A DNA stretch of 64,000 bases from Pomacea canaliculata (taxonomy: Eukaryota > Mollusca > Gastropoda > Architaenioglossa > Ampullariidae), in assembly GCF_003073045.1 (NCBI RefSeq), contig NC_037597.1, positions 25,310,158-25,374,157 of the forward strand. Direction: 5' to 3'. The notes beneath the pieces were generated by a model that was not told where the DNA came from, made no database searches, and saw only the letters and a program-made list of their open reading frames with translations. Both the position numbers and the translations under genes were made by a program. Below, one piece after another: positions 22,986-36,120 of the stretch (position 1 is the first letter of the stretch; every line of letters begins with the position of its first letter).

Positions 22986-25900
22986 CCTCCTCATCATCAT
23001 CTTCTTCTTCTTCTTCACTGGTATCAGAATATGGTTCCTGCTGATCTATAGACCCTGGAAGAAAGATACTCCAGAAAAGCTGTACAAATCAAATTGTCTA
23101 TGAGAGCATGCTTGTATACTGTACAATGTGTTGTAGAGTTGTTCTAATAGTAACACAAGAGAACATCAGCAGACAAGAACAAAGACAAACAGATGCTAAT
23201 TACAATAAATAATTTCAAGCATACAATAAAATATAACGGAAATAGTCTTTATGCTCTTTTCTGTCAAATAAGTATCTTTTCTACAAACTACATAATGAGG
23301 AAATTAAAAAATAACACCGTGCAATTACCTGGACAAAAATTAAAAACAAAAGAAGAGAAACTGTTAAAAATAAACTAATTACAAAATGGAGGCAATAAAC
23401 TAATTACAGAATACAGATAATAAAGTAATAACAGAGTAGAAGTAAACTAATTACAGAGAAGAGTTAATAAAACAAAGAGTTTACACGGAATGAAGTAGAG
23501 AGGAACTGAAAGAACTGCAAGACTAACTTTTCTTAAGATGTTGAAGAGGGTCATGCTTGAGCTGGATGTCAGCAGCATCAGGATATTTCTGCAGGTACTC
23601 TGCCTTGGCCTTTGCAGCTGCCTCCTTCATCTCCCGTTGGTGCAGCGCATTCATGTCTTCATCATAACAACTGCAAGCATCCAGTCAAATCTTTCCTTAA
23701 GCATCTTCATGCTTGAAAAGACTACAATGGCAAATCTTGTTTACAGACGTATAGTTTTATGACTTCCTTCCACGAAGACTAAATGCTGGTTTTTTAACTA
23801 TGTGTATTGTATACTTTTGAATTTATATGTTAAATATATTAGAAAAATGTATTGTAACAATTAACATATAAATAGAGAAATACTCTGAGATCATATAATG
23901 ATCATTAGCACCAAGTTTGAATCTTTGGAAATGAAATGACTGTACAAGATACAACAATAATAATTACTGTAGGTGAAGAGACAAACAAATAAATGACTGT
24001 ATATGGGACAGAATCATGTCACTTACCTACATGTACATTGGCCACAATATTTTTACTACCACCGAATGAACTATCATCAACAAAATACAGGTCAATTGTT
24101 TTTGTTTTGAAGTGTCTGAAGTAATCTGCTGAGGCTGTCTGGTAGAAAACTAAATCTCATTTCTTTGTAGGGAAAAATGTTTCAGGAGTTTAGAGGTCTT
24201 CATACACAACAGACATTACAAAATACTACAAAGAGTATCTGCTACCGTTTTCCATCGAAATGGGAGTAGTCAATGTCTCGAGCTCGGCATACATAGCAGC
24301 TGGTGGCTCCACAAACACATGTCATTTTGTTGCAGCCAGACTCTTTCACAAATTGCTTTCCACAACGATGACATTTGCGAATCATAGCTTCTGTTACCCT
24401 CTTCTCAATGAAAGTTCGCATGTCCGTCTCCTTTTGTTTTTCAACCTCACTGCACTTCAGAGGAATGTGATTTGGTTCTCGACACAGTCTGTAAAAATTA
24501 TTGCACACATACTTTGTAAATTCTACAGCCGATACATATTTGCACATCACAGGCGCAACTGCTAAAAAGTAAAAAAATATGTTCTATGCTCTTTGTGCAG
24601 TGCCAAAATCATCATTTACTACTAACATGATGATAACACAGTCATGCCATGTACAAATATAGCAATAGGAAACTATAATCTTCAGTAAGAATAGACATAT
24701 CTGCTTAATAATAATCATAAAAAAGTAAATCTTTTAGTAGTACATGCTGCAGAAAAAATAAACATAAACACTTTTATATTTTATATTTTCTGAGAAATAC
24801 AAGGTAATGCTTACTTCAAAGAAGATATGGAATAATGCATTTTAAAAACTACCTATATTTTAATATTTTTGATTCTCAGAAAACTAAATGAATATTTTGC
24901 ACCAGTAAAGTGCTTATGTGTCTATAATTTTCAAGGCGCTATTTGCCAAAAGGGATAATCTTAAGCAGATTTTCTTCCTCACTGCACTACAAAGAAATAA
25001 AACAACCCAACCTGCAAGAGTCCTTCAAACACTCAGGGTTTAGGCACTTGAACACACGATCATTTTTGTCAGGCATGATTGTGGCAAAGCTGCAGAATGG
25101 GCAGTCAACAAGGTCTTCGATGCCAGCACTGCGAACCTCTTCTTCCTGCAGTTTCTTCAACATCTGAGAAAAAAGTTTGCTTAATTAATCAATGCTGGAA
25201 GTAAAAAGTGTTGGGGGAGGTCTAGTATTAATTGTATAATGAAAGTATTTCAATGTTTCTCAATATAATTACACAAAATCAGCATAGCAAAAGCATATCT
25301 CGAGATATGTGTATGTGTGTGTGTAGTGTTGGTGTGTTGGTAGTGGTAGTGGGTGGTTTCAGTCTGACATAATAAAACAATCACTGAACTCACTCATGGC
25401 AATTTCACCATGCATATAAAAGTCATGTCATGAAACTTCCTATGTAAACAAATATCTGCAGTACACAACATGAAATGCAAGCAAGAAATGAACAATACCT
25501 CAAAAGAAATGTAAACTGACCTTTGAGAAGATCGAAGCTGGTAAAAGACTTTTGAGCACAGAGAGTGGAATTTCATGCTTACAGTAACCCGTGAGGCAAG
25601 GGAATTTCGTTTTTCCTGATTAAGAAAAAAAAACAGACATAAAAATGTTGGTCAAGCATCTTTGGATGTTGGTATTAATGAAAAACAAAAACTTCGGCAG
25701 ACAAATTTCAGCAACAGTGTCAATGAAACTAACACATAACAAAGACAGATTTAAATTACAAATTTTCTATAAAAAAAATTACTTAAAAAAACCTAAACAT
25801 TAGACACAGTAGAAATAAGCATTATAGCTACTGGACTGACCCTCATTGAATGAAGTTTTGGCAGAAAATACAATACAGTTTTGGCAGAAAAGATGTCCAT

Positions 25901-28900
25901 CTGCACAGCAACTCATTTCCTCAAAAAGGCATTCTTCTTCAAAACAACAAGGACATTCATAAAGCTCATTTTTGTCTCTTGCTGCATTGATTTTAGCCGT
26001 TCGCATCTTTTCCTTCTGGTCTAAATAGTCTGCAAAGAAGCATGAGTAAAAACTGGTGGCATTTTCTACATCGATGCATAATATTCCTTTTCAGCTATTT
26101 ACAATGCAAACTATTCAATATCATGAACTATGCAACAAAATTTTTTGATAAATTCCAACAGATTTGTTTTTTTTTTATTTGGATTCTGCTGTTGTTTAGG
26201 AACACTTTAAAGAATCAAATACTTTGACATATGGACACGACCTTTGATTTAACCTGTAATACAGAAAAGGCTATGAGGAAACAAAAACTAACAAAATCTG
26301 CTTGGTACACAATTAGGTTACACATTGATACATAATTAGTACTTGTCTTTTTTTTTTGTCCTCTAAGATAGCAATCACATGTGGATTTCCTTTCACAAAG
26401 TTGAAAAACAGGGTTCAAAATATGTACACTGTTGCTTAACTCAGCTGAGACATGATGCCTTTTCAAAGACCATCATTAACCCCAAGGGACATAATGCACT
26501 GGGTATGTTAAATCAATTATATCTAGTTCTTCTTGATGCAATTTGTGGAACACATTTGGTTTGACTTACCTCTTACAATATGTTCATTTTTGGTATACCA
26601 AAGTTCATAGAAAAAATATTCATCAGGCTCCTGTGGATACTCCAAAGGCAAAAACATGGGCGATTTCCGCAGTTTTTTGGACTGGCCTCCATGAGCTGTT
26701 TCACAAAGAATATAGGTTTAAGTGTTGTATAAAATTGTTTTACGTAATCTAGAAGTACTTATGCTTTAAACAGGGATCTTATTATTGTAAGTTTCATGTA
26801 AGCATAAATTGCTATTAAACTTAAAGGTTTTTATCCATTATACATTCTTATACATTATATAGGCCAGGGCTTCTGCTTACGCAAAAAATTCCGTACAGTA
26901 CGCATTAAAAGTTTGGAGGACCCCTTCAATTTTCGTCAATGGGATCCCCTTCAAATTTGGGCGAAGAACAGGGACCCCTTAAAAATCCAAAGGGGTCCCT
27001 GGGACCCCAAAGAATTTAGCCTTAGCAGAAGCCCTGTGGGCTACATCAAACTTTTCAAGTATCCTTAAAAAATTAAGCATATTATAACACAATTAGCTTG
27101 GAGATATTGGTAAAGACTTTCAAATACACATATTTATGGTCAGTGTGAAGAAAATATATTTTTTATACAAAACTTGATAAGTGCACTAAGGGCATTGTCT
27201 TACTCAAGATATCTTCCATGGTCGCTTCTAATTCTTGAACAATTGGGAGAAAATGATATTTATGCTTCTTAACAACTTTTTTGACAAAGCGATGTCTGAA
27301 TGTATAAAAGTCATAGTTGAGCTGAGCCCAAACATGACTTGTGTAGTTCTCCTTCATCTCTTTTCTTTCATCCATAAAAGTGCCTTGAGGATCTGGAAAC
27401 TTGGCAAGAAAGTCCTAAAATAGGAAGAAAGACAAGTTATTATAGTGCAGGATAAAATGTTGAATGATGTGATATGGAGAAGGTGGCAGATGAATGTTGA
27501 GGAAAGGAATGTTATGTCCAAACCTTGAGGCACTCCAGTTTGATACCCCAGGTGGTGCATCAAATTTCCCTAGCTGACCAGCTGTTGGCAATGGGTGCCT
27601 TATTCCATAGAGGGTTGAGTAAGTTAAGGCAGTGAGGAAGAGGAGATGGACAAAACCTTAACTAACAGCTGGTCCTGTGAAAAATGAGCTCTAACACCTC
27701 ACATCACAATGAACAAAAAGTCAAGAGGCAAGCTTTACCATCTCATGAAAACTATTGGTGTCCAGAGACAAGCAACAGGCCAACTCATCTGACTACTAAA
27801 CCATTATGGGGTTAATAATGAAAACAAGATTTGTATGGTATACTCACACTCATAAGGATCATGCTCATAGCACTTAAGAACAAGAACAACATACAAGGGA
27901 CAGAATAACAAACAAACAACATACGAAGAACAGAAGGATAAACAGCAATAATGATGGCGAATAAAAGACAAAGACAGAAAATGCAAACAAGAACCAAGCA
28001 ACAAGAACTGAGAGGATTGTGATTTTGCAAAAGAAGACAAGTAGGGACGTAGCAATAAGCGGAAAAAAGGGGAAAAGGGTGTGAAAGGACTAGCATCATG
28101 TGAACTGTTGATAGGAGCAATGCTTTAGAAAGAGGTACATTTTCAGCATACGTTTGAAGGAATCGATTGCGGGTAGGTGGCAGATATAGAAAGGAAGAGA
28201 GTTCCCTGTTTTGCTAAATGATAACTAAATATCATGTGACCATATGTTTTTGTTCTAGTGACAGGAATAGTTAGGAGACATGTGTCAGACAATTAAAGAG
28301 AGTATCTGTCAACTACAACAGTTGTTCATATTTTGCATCATTGTTAGTGCACCCTGTTTAACAAGAGATTCATTGCCCTCAAACACTATATCTTTTCATG
28401 TACCCGTAAAATATGAAACAAATAACCCAGCAGGAAAATGCTAACCTCCACGGTAAAATCCAGTCTCTGCAAACGCTGTTTGTGTGACTGTTTTGTCTGT
28501 TTCTCAACCAGATCTTTCAAGCGAGGGTAGTCTTTTCGCTCAAACATGTCTTCAGCTATCATCTTCACCCGATCTTTCATGTGCTTTGCTCCTTCAAGCC
28601 TATGATATATATAGTTGGGATCACAGTCTGGGAAGATTTCTTGCAGGCTGTCAATCTCAGACTGCAAATCTTCAAGGGAAGCACTTGTATCAAATGCTAT
28701 TTCTGTTGTATTAAGATAGAAGGATGACGACAACAATAAGGAGGAGGAAGAGTTGAACATCAAAATGTAATCATAGTCATATATTAAACACATTTCAAGG
28801 CATATCATTTTGCTGAGAATATTTTCTGATTTTAAATGCAGCAGTTCTTTTCCTAAAAACAGCATTTTAGCATTTTTGAAACTCCAGCTAAAACTGCCAG

Positions 28901-30320
28901 CACTGTCACTGGCTTTTCCACATATCAGATAAAACATTATATGTTTATAGATAAGTAGCACTGTCAACAATACATGAATGAAAATCAACTAAAATATTTC
29001 TAATCATAAAAATATTATAATGTGGAGATGAACACTTTAAATGGATGAAAGCTGAAATCAACTTGGGAGAAAAACTGATGCAAATGGGAACAAAATGCTA
29101 TTATCATTTCACACCAAAGTTAAGTGAATAAGCAACAAATAGGGTGATTTACATCAGAGAAAGCAAAATGTTTGCTTACCAGATGGCCTTTTCTCCAGAG
29201 ATGATGCTGGACTGTACATGTCTGCTTCAGTCTGGCTTCCTCGCTCTAGCATTGTCAATTCATCAATCACAACCTGCATCCGATCTTTTTTATAGTAATG
29301 GGCCTCAACAAGAGCATATATCTCGTTCTGGTCCCTGTGTGGAAACACCTTAGAAATTGTTCTCATATCACGATACACAGGGTCATCCCTGTAAAGTGAA
29401 TCATCTGACTGCGAGTTGTCTAAGCCCTGTGGCAACTCCTCCAGTAAACCCTTTGACCCGACACCTTCTACCATGTTTGCAAGTGTCTTTCGCAAAGAAT
29501 CTAGTTCATCCTTGTTGTCCCCTTCCCTTTCAAGCATTTCATAAATTACTGATGGATGAATATCTGGAAACTCAGCAATGAGTTTAATTGCATTATCAAA
29601 TATGGAATCACCTTGTGAAAAATGGTTATAATCACCATTTTCCCTTTTGGCTCTGGTAAGAAATGTTTCTGCTACTGTTTTCACTCGGTCTTCATTTTTA
29701 GCATATTGTTGCAGCATGATGTACACTTCTGTCAAGTCTAGAATAATGACAGGGCTATGTTCTTGTATCAATTGCACTACTTTTTTCACATCCTGGTTAA
29801 GCACATTTTCTGCCAAGTTTGTAGCTGCTCTGTTTGTTGCATTTATGACACCAGTAGATGACTTGTCACCATCATTAATGTCTGACAAAGCTTCTGTGGT
29901 AATATCCAACCAGTCTGGGTTAGTTCTGTGCTTAGCTAATGTTTCATACACAAGGTGAAGGTTGGCATTAGGAAACACTGACTTGATTGTCCTAGCATCT
30001 CCCTCTAATGACGTACTTTTCCAAAGTTCAGGTGGCAGAGTAGAAGAACTTGCTTGTGATTCACCTAAAGATGCTCCCACTTCATCTGACAAGTAAATAT
30101 TACTTTCATGACAGTTATTTGATTTTTCTGCATCATCTTGGTCAAGTGGGTCCCACATCTCATATTCAAGGGTACCCTGTGCACTGACGCATGACTCACC
30201 AGCACTGTCAGCATTCAGTGAACACTCTTCTCTACAGTCATTAGTCTTCGGTCGCTTGCTTGCTGAGCTGTAATCACCTGAAGAGGAGCCACAATCTGTG
30301 GCTGGTCTTTTTTCTGTCAT
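22762..30320 (-). CDS. RNF216: RNF216/TRIAD3-like RBR E3 ubiquitin-protein ligase, copy B (10 exons, 949 aa)
   Basis: Exons (minus order): 29,180-30,320; 28,446-28,702; 27,204-27,414; 26,570-26,695; 25,841-26,029; 25,521-25,615; 25,012-25,163; 24,246-24,488; 23,528-23,670; 22,762-23,054. The total is 2,850 nt, with the same splice sites and phases as copy A. It has the five CUE/UBA-like repeats and the intact RING1-IBR-RING2 cysteines, including the probable catalytic cysteine in SGCNKMTC. Exon 1 lacks 93 nt (31 residues) between DDAEKS and NNCHESN relative to copy A, upstream of the repeats. In the last exon the acidic frame continues into EEDMFSAESTGSSEDSYY and stops at 22,762, unlike copy A. 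Both copies appear able to make a full protein, so neither looks like a pseudogene. Regulatory divergence cannot be judged here. Confidence 0.93.
22846..23015 (-). repeat. Coding acidic microsatellite (GAG/GAT tract), copy B
   Basis: The plus strand is a CCT/CAT/CTT run. In the spliced minus-strand frame it reads as Glu and Asp blocks, with about eighteen consecutive Asp codons and occasional Gly and Lys. It is rich in GAT where copy A is rich in GAA/GAG, so composition and length have both shifted. Confidence 0.85.
26865..27036. mobile_element. Small non-autonomous TIR element (MITE), copy B
   Basis: This is the counterpart of 8,868-9,042 with the same inverted ends. The right flank keeps TGGGC but the left is now TAGGC, a substitution in the target duplication. 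The element lies in the same RNF216 intron. Confidence 0.75.
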
Positions 30321-32085
30321 GGCGGACTTTATAATGCAGAAGCCCTTCTGATGAGATCAATTAACAGAAAAAAAATTCTTGATAATGTATCTAGATAACA
30401 GGACCAGTGCATACAAATGCATACAAAACACTATAACAAATCGTACCATTTTTTATTTCGTGTGTGATACTTTCTCTTTGGGTTCGGGGTAATACTTTTG
30501 CATAATGGTGATTATATTGCTTAATTAACCTTAGAGCAAACAAAGTGCATTGAACAGAAATTTAATATTCTCGACTATATTTTGTTGTTTGTGGATGTGG
30601 AAAGGAAGTGTATGTATTACGCAAGTTAAAAATTGAAATATTAATCTTGTCTAGAACTTAAGCGACAGCGTGTTATAGAAATTTAACAGAAGAAACTTAT
30701 TGATACTATTACAAAAATTACAAAAGCAAGACGGAGTCGCAATACCCTTTATATGTCAGCATAGGAATATGTTTTAACGACGAACTTATATCGTCGTTGG
30801 TTTTAACTATTTGAAGTATGACAGTTACGATCTTTTAACTGACAGCAACAGTAAACATGGTGCTAAAGCTCTAGTAAATGGAAATTAACCATTGCAAAAC
30901 ATCTGCAATGGCCAAGTCACAAGATCTCAGTTATCAGTTATCTGTTATCTGCATGAGCTCGTCATTTGAAGTAAACATTGTAGTACTCTCCCCTTAGGAC
31001 AATAATATTCAGGGGGAATCACTCCTTGACAACGTGTGCATGTGTATTTTTGATTTTTAAAACAAATATATCTACTTGTACCTTACAGGAACAATTAAAG
31101 TAGAATTATTAATATGACATAATTTAACAAAAAAGCTATAAGGCGTATCCTGTACTTGTATTCAAGCACCACATTTCATGAAAATCTATTTTAGTCTTTC
31201 TGCTTTATGTTATGCATGTTTCATCTTTAAAAATTCTTTCGCGTTTTTTACAAATTGCTTTCGGACCGAAAGTGGTTACAAAATTGGGAGAGTATGCAAT
31301 GGGATGTGGGTGAGAGAGAAGGTAAGAATGCAAGAATAGAGGATTTTATGTCTAGGTTCATCCGAGATTTAGTGTTCTTTATCTGACAACATATAGCTTT
31401 TAGATCATCGATCATGAATAATACAGACATGGATATCTTAGCCACTATCGAATGTACACGTATAAAAAGACAAGGAGTAGTGTATGCTTTCCTTACTTTC
31501 GTCTAGACAAAAAAGAATTTTGAGATACAGATATCTTAGGATTATTTATACAAAATTAATTCATGGTTTAATAATTTTAAATCGAAAAATTGTTTGATAT
31601 ACAGAATTAATTGTTGGCAATCGTCAAATGCCCAATGCAGTTTAGAATGGAAGTCAACATAAACTTATCTAGTCCAACCTGTCCGCTTAACATATACTTG
31701 AAATTGGTCTCAGACGAACTCAGAACTATAAGGATCGGCTGACTCAAGGTACAAAAGATATAATATTTACCTTGTGCGGGACTTGTTTTCCTTCTCCCAG
31801 TTTTGCTACAACTTCCGTAAGTCGGACAGCAATATAGTCGTGACTAACCGGAGTTGCTACCGCTTCACCTGCACTGGGCTGGCAACAAGACCCGGTGTTA
31901 CAGTAATACAGGTAATACAAATGATACTGTTTATAGCAGCAACTGTATTCGAACGAATGCGTGTCAATGACGTCAAATTAATGTCTGAATGCGTGTGTAT
32001 GAGGTCAACAGATTTTGACGTCAGAAGCAAGGGAAGGGGAGAGAGCAGAAGACATGTTTGTGTGGCTCCGACAATCATTTCAAGT
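30321..32085. other. Upstream flank of RNF216-like gene, copy B
   Basis: This duplicated non-coding flank is the counterpart of 12,417-14,154. The CRE-like octamers are retained. I find no exon. Confidence 0.55.
31968..32023. promoter_or_regulatory. Pair of CRE palindromes (TGACGTCA), copy B
   Basis: Perfect TGACGTCA sites at 31,968-31,975 and 32,016-32,023 match the pair in copy A with the same spacing. Retention in both copies is expected of recent duplicates and does not by itself show function. Confidence 0.3.
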
Positions 32086-32107
32086 AACGACGACGACGAC
32101 GACGACG

Positions 32108-32155
<48 letters not shown>
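32086..32155. repeat. GAC/AAC microsatellite at the right end of the duplication
   Basis: Homology between units ends within this run. The sequence after 32,155 has no counterpart after 14,213. Confidence 0.9.
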
Positions 32156-32262
32156 GTCTGATTCTGCAGTCCGATGTCGGAGAGTATTTAAAGAAAGTGA
32201 AGAAGAGAACATTTTATTTATTCAGTGAAAACCCGCTGTGAGATGTGAGACGAGTACAGAGC

Positions 32263-32403
32263 CAGGGCCGTGCTTAGGGGCAGGCAGACGAGGCATCTGC
32301 CTATAGTGCCCCGCGCTTTTAATTAGAACCATGGAGTCGAGAGTCCCCCCCTTCTCCCACATGCCCTATACCTTAGGCCCCACTGGGGCTAAGAACGGGT
32401 CTG
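32263..32403. mobile_element. Short hAT-type MITE
   Basis: This 141-bp element starts CAGGGCCGTGCTTAG and ends, read on the other strand, CAGACCCGTTCTTAG, an imperfect inverted repeat. It is flanked by TACAGAGC (32,255-32,262) and TACAGAGT (32,404-32,411), an 8-bp target duplication with one mismatch. An 8-bp duplication with CAGRG ends is typical of hAT elements. There is no coding capacity. Confidence 0.75.
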
Positions 32404-32577
32404 TACAGAGTTTCATAGTTATGTGACAGTGCTCTTTCCAAAATGTCATTACCTAAAATTTTAGGATTTTGGGGAAATATTTTTAATGTGATGAGTGCTT
32501 TAGTTTCTATTATATTCTATTTAATTTATTACTTCATTTCTTATATTTGCTAGTGAGCATGCAATAATTATTGCTTA

Positions 32578-32811
32578 TCAGTGGAATAAATTTACCAAAC
32601 TCTCCCCGTTAGGAACAGCAAACAAACCAGCATTGGTCAGTCGGTCGGCCACGAGGGCTGTTCTATTTTTAATCCGTGCCCTGCAGACATAACAGCTCTT
32701 TGTTGACAAATCTTTCAAAAGAAGACACAGTTTTCTGTTGGCTTGGCAAGAAACACAGAGTTTTACATCGATCTCATCATCACCAAAGACCGCGACTTCA
32801 CACATAGGCAC
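32578..32811 (-). other. Unassigned open frame with Cys pairs
   Basis: A 77-residue minus-strand frame contains CVSCQANRKLC and, further on, KSCYVCRAR. These paired cysteines look like zinc-binding knuckles. In another minus-strand frame just upstream (32,812-32,970) there is RACPRCMQRD. I cannot assign a family, and no clear splice sites were fixed. It could be a decayed gene or transposon fragment. CYVCRAR also occurs in RNF216 RING2, but nothing else aligns. Confidence 0.25.
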
Positions 32812-33429
32812 TCACAACGGGCGGGGGCGGAGGTATCAATCAAGTGGAAGAACGTTGACCTCACGCAGGTCACTGGCTTCTCCTTCAATGCTTTGATCTC
32901 GCTGCATGCAACGGGGGCACGCACGTGTCTCGCTGGTCATCAAGTCAGCTCAGCAGCCCTCGCATCTGATTGATGTTACCAGTGGCATAAATTGGATTTT
33001 TCCTCCTTTTATGAAGATTGAACTTCGCATTCTTCGGCCACCAACCTAAGCTCAGACTTTTTTAGTAGTTGCTTTCTAGGATCGCAAGAACTTTCAATCC
33101 TCAGTGGATATGATTTTAAAGCGATTTCTTAGATACATTTGTTTTTGTTTGCTCGCACGCGCGTGTGTATGTGTGTGTGTGTTTTGGAGGATGAGTGGAG
33201 GAAGGCACGTACTACATAAAAAAGATCAGCATTCCTTCCAAACAGTTAATCTGTTCTATCAGCCTATGCGATTATTTGCTTTATATATATTTTCTCTCCT
33301 TCTTTCTCTCTGTTCACGTGTGTCCTGCGCACTCATTTCTCGCAAAGGCGCTTGGATTCCATCTTTAGTGATTGGGAGTAGGAGGTCTACAAATAAAATT
33401 ATATCCTTATTATTCTTGTTTAATTCCAG

Positions 33430-33552
33430 ATTTCGCGGAATGCGGTCGGCTTGCACTTGTTGGACCTGGACGAACGCCAACGGATGATGAACGACAGGCA
33501 CGTGCGAGTGCGTGCTGCCGGGTCGCCAGTTTACTGGGCCAGGTTTCCATGA
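33430..33552 (+). other. Possible terminal coding exon, unknown product
   Basis: A pyrimidine-rich tract and AATTCCAG precede a GC-rich open frame of 40 codons (ISRNAVGLHLLDLDERQR...WARFP) that ends in TGA. GC content and codon choice resemble the real exons nearby. No partner exon was found on this strand, so it may be chance. Confidence 0.2.
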
Positions 33553-36120
33553 CGACGACACAAAATGTGTGTTTTCACCAGGGCCGTGAAGCGACCAGAC
33601 CGCTCAGTGACGTTAGCTTGGACAAGTCCATTACGTCACGTGGTGACCACTGACGTTCGAACGTGATTGGCATGTCACATGACGGGGTTATGGACCAATC
33701 CTATTTCTCGAAGCTTTGGGGTCATACGTAGGATAAAAAAAATCCTCTATATGTATGTCGTAAGAGATGTTTTTAAGAACTATTTTTGAAGGTATTGAAA
33801 GACATACTGGCGCCTTATAAACTTTTTCTCATAGGCAGAGTTGCGTGGTTAGGATGTTTTACATTAGAAATCACGTAGTCATTTTTTTTAGTAATAAAGA
33901 TGCCTAAATGGTTACAAAGTGGGAAAATAAGAAAAGTTATTGAACACAGGGCACTTTATTTAACAATAAAGAGGGAAAAAGCGCAGAATAAGTAGTCTTG
34001 AAATTACCATTTACCAACATTAAGGCTTTAAAAGCAAAAGACTTCATGATGCCAAGAATAAAAATAAAATTACACTTAATAAGAATATGCTAATAAAAAT
34101 ATTCGTAAAGGTCTCAGAACTCAAACCGAAAATGATCGCTACTCCCTGTTACTTCTCACAACAACCCTTCATGCGCATTTCGGACTGTACATCTGTTTAT
34201 TTCCCTTTGAGCCGTCCAGAGTGTCTTCTTGTATTTCTTTTATTTATTTCTTTCTTTTTTTTTTCCATCATGATTTTTGATGTTACCTTTTGATATTTTT
34301 CCTTCCTTGCACCTTTCTTTCATCCATTTACTGCACGAAGCACAAATAACAAAACAGCAAATGACGAACATGCATGTCTATTGCATAAAGTACACAAAGA
34401 ATGTTGGCTGAACATGCTGTGCAAGTGATGACTACATACAGAGATCAAAGTGACAAGTGCATACAACGTACTTTGAGCAAGAGATCAAAGTAAGCTTCTA
34501 ACAGAAGCTTCATAAAGCGTGACCACTTTTTTTTAAAGGAGCTTAATCATTTTTTTTAATAATATATTCACGCATAGGTCCATTCATGCATGCAATGTTC
34601 TGTCCATACATATATTAAAATACATCCAACCCTTCTTTCTTTATTTCTCTCTTCGTTCCAGCCATACAGAAGTATGTAAATTTGTCACGCTCTGTGTGCG
34701 TGGTGGTGGTGGTGAGGTGCATGTTGGTGTTAACGGTAGCACGCACAAGTGAGCAGTGGAAACAGTGCTATGTCAAATACATTTTTCACATCCGCAACAT
34801 TTTCTCCAAGCCTCTTTCTCCATCCATTTTGGCACACATTCTTTGATGAGGATCACCTGAATTATCATCTGAACCATCTCAATCGTTGCAGGTAATTTTT
34901 TTAACAAAATGCGTCCAACGATAAACATTCGGCGTATCCCGACTGAAGGCTGAAAATGAAAGCTGCACTAGGAGAAGCAGTACACTTATCTCCTTCTCAC
35001 ACTGGTCGATCTCTTATTGTCCGAGTGCCAGTGCCGTGCTGGTGACGTGGCTGCGTGCTGTCTACGTGCTGTCTACGTCGCTCGCTGAGTGAAGACGTCG
35101 AGATCGATGAAGAGCGAAACGTTGCTGACCACCCTCGTTAAAAGTATGGTCTACGTTCGAGACTCGAAAACCACTTGTAAAAACCACGTTGACTGGCGAT
35201 GATCTCTTGGTGGAAGGCTATGCTTCATTAGTTAATTTCTAATTTAGTGTCGCTGCTGTCGTCTGGCGACGTCGTATACCAATATGCTCTTGTAAGATCA
35301 ATAGAAACGACAGAAAATTAATTACAAAAGACAAGAAATGGAAGGAAAAAGTATTAAAGAAACCCTTATAACAGGGGCAGTAGTTCATTCCATTAATCTG
35401 TTGAGAGAAAAAAAAATGTCTTAAAATCTCAGCTTGTGGTCTGTAAGAAACAAAACTCAAGTGCATTGCCAACGCCCCAAGTCCATTGTGCTCCAGGAAG
35501 GCCAACACCCAGGAAGAAAACGTGTTTTAAAAATGGAAAATAGTGAAATGTTATAAACATGTAATTGAAAAATTTTCGATCTTTGAAAGACAATATCCAA
35601 TGCGTGTAACTTGCCCAACTAATAAGTAAAAAAGCATTTTGTTTTTCTTTTACACGATGAGTGAAGAAATTACTTTACACCCAGAAAGTGTGTGAATGTG
35701 TGCGTTTATATATGCATAAATATGTTTATTTATGCTTTTATTTGTGTTACTGCGTGTAAATGTGCATGTGAATCTATAAATATAAACGTGTATAAATAAG
35801 CTATAGCCTAATGTCAGCAGTGATAATAAGCTAATAGTGGCTTGCTGATGTCGCAAATCGCGGTATTTGTAAAGCAGGGCCCAAAATTATCCATCAGGTA
35901 ATTTTTTTTACCTCCCATAGATCAAGTATTTCGACTTGTTCGAGTTTCCCCCCTGAGCCAGCAACTTTCTGCTCCTAATAGGAAGCCATGAGCCCATAAA
36001 TCCAGGAAGCCTTTTCATCCGCGGATGTAAGCATGCATGCAATGAAAGTGGCAGTTAAACGGCAAAGAAACCGGACATTCATACAGTCAGGCGGACAGGC
36101 TGACAAGCACACAGCCCTGA
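33553..36120. other. Gene-free stretch
   Basis: I see only AT-rich sequence with T and A runs and a GT-rich patch near 34,695-34,725. No supported exon, RNA gene or element end pair was found. Confidence 0.5.

Larger units (their letters stand above)
14214..32155. repeat. Segmental tandem duplication, unit B
   Basis: Bases 16,201-32,155 are the second copy of 1-14,213. Bases 14,214-16,200 are inferred to be the left end of this unit, because they carry the membrane/tail exon that the CUB gene needs. Without its private 1.73-kb transposon the unit is about 16.2 kb. Differences from A are scattered substitutions and a few clear indels (described separately), so the duplication is fairly recent, but old enough for nine amino-acid substitutions in the first RNF216 exon. 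Confidence 0.9.

Noticed and set aside
22602-23051. Plus-strand frame with Pro and His runs in copy B
   Set aside because: It lies opposite the last RNF216 exon and reflects its GAG/GAT triplets.
31774-32241. Plus-strand 155-codon frame ending in Asp and Asn runs
   Set aside because: Its length depends on the microsatellite at the duplication end. The copy-A version stops elsewhere and no family motif is present.
35880-36010. CAGGGCCC start and GC-containing block, considered as another MITE
   Set aside because: No inverted partner end or target-site duplication was found.
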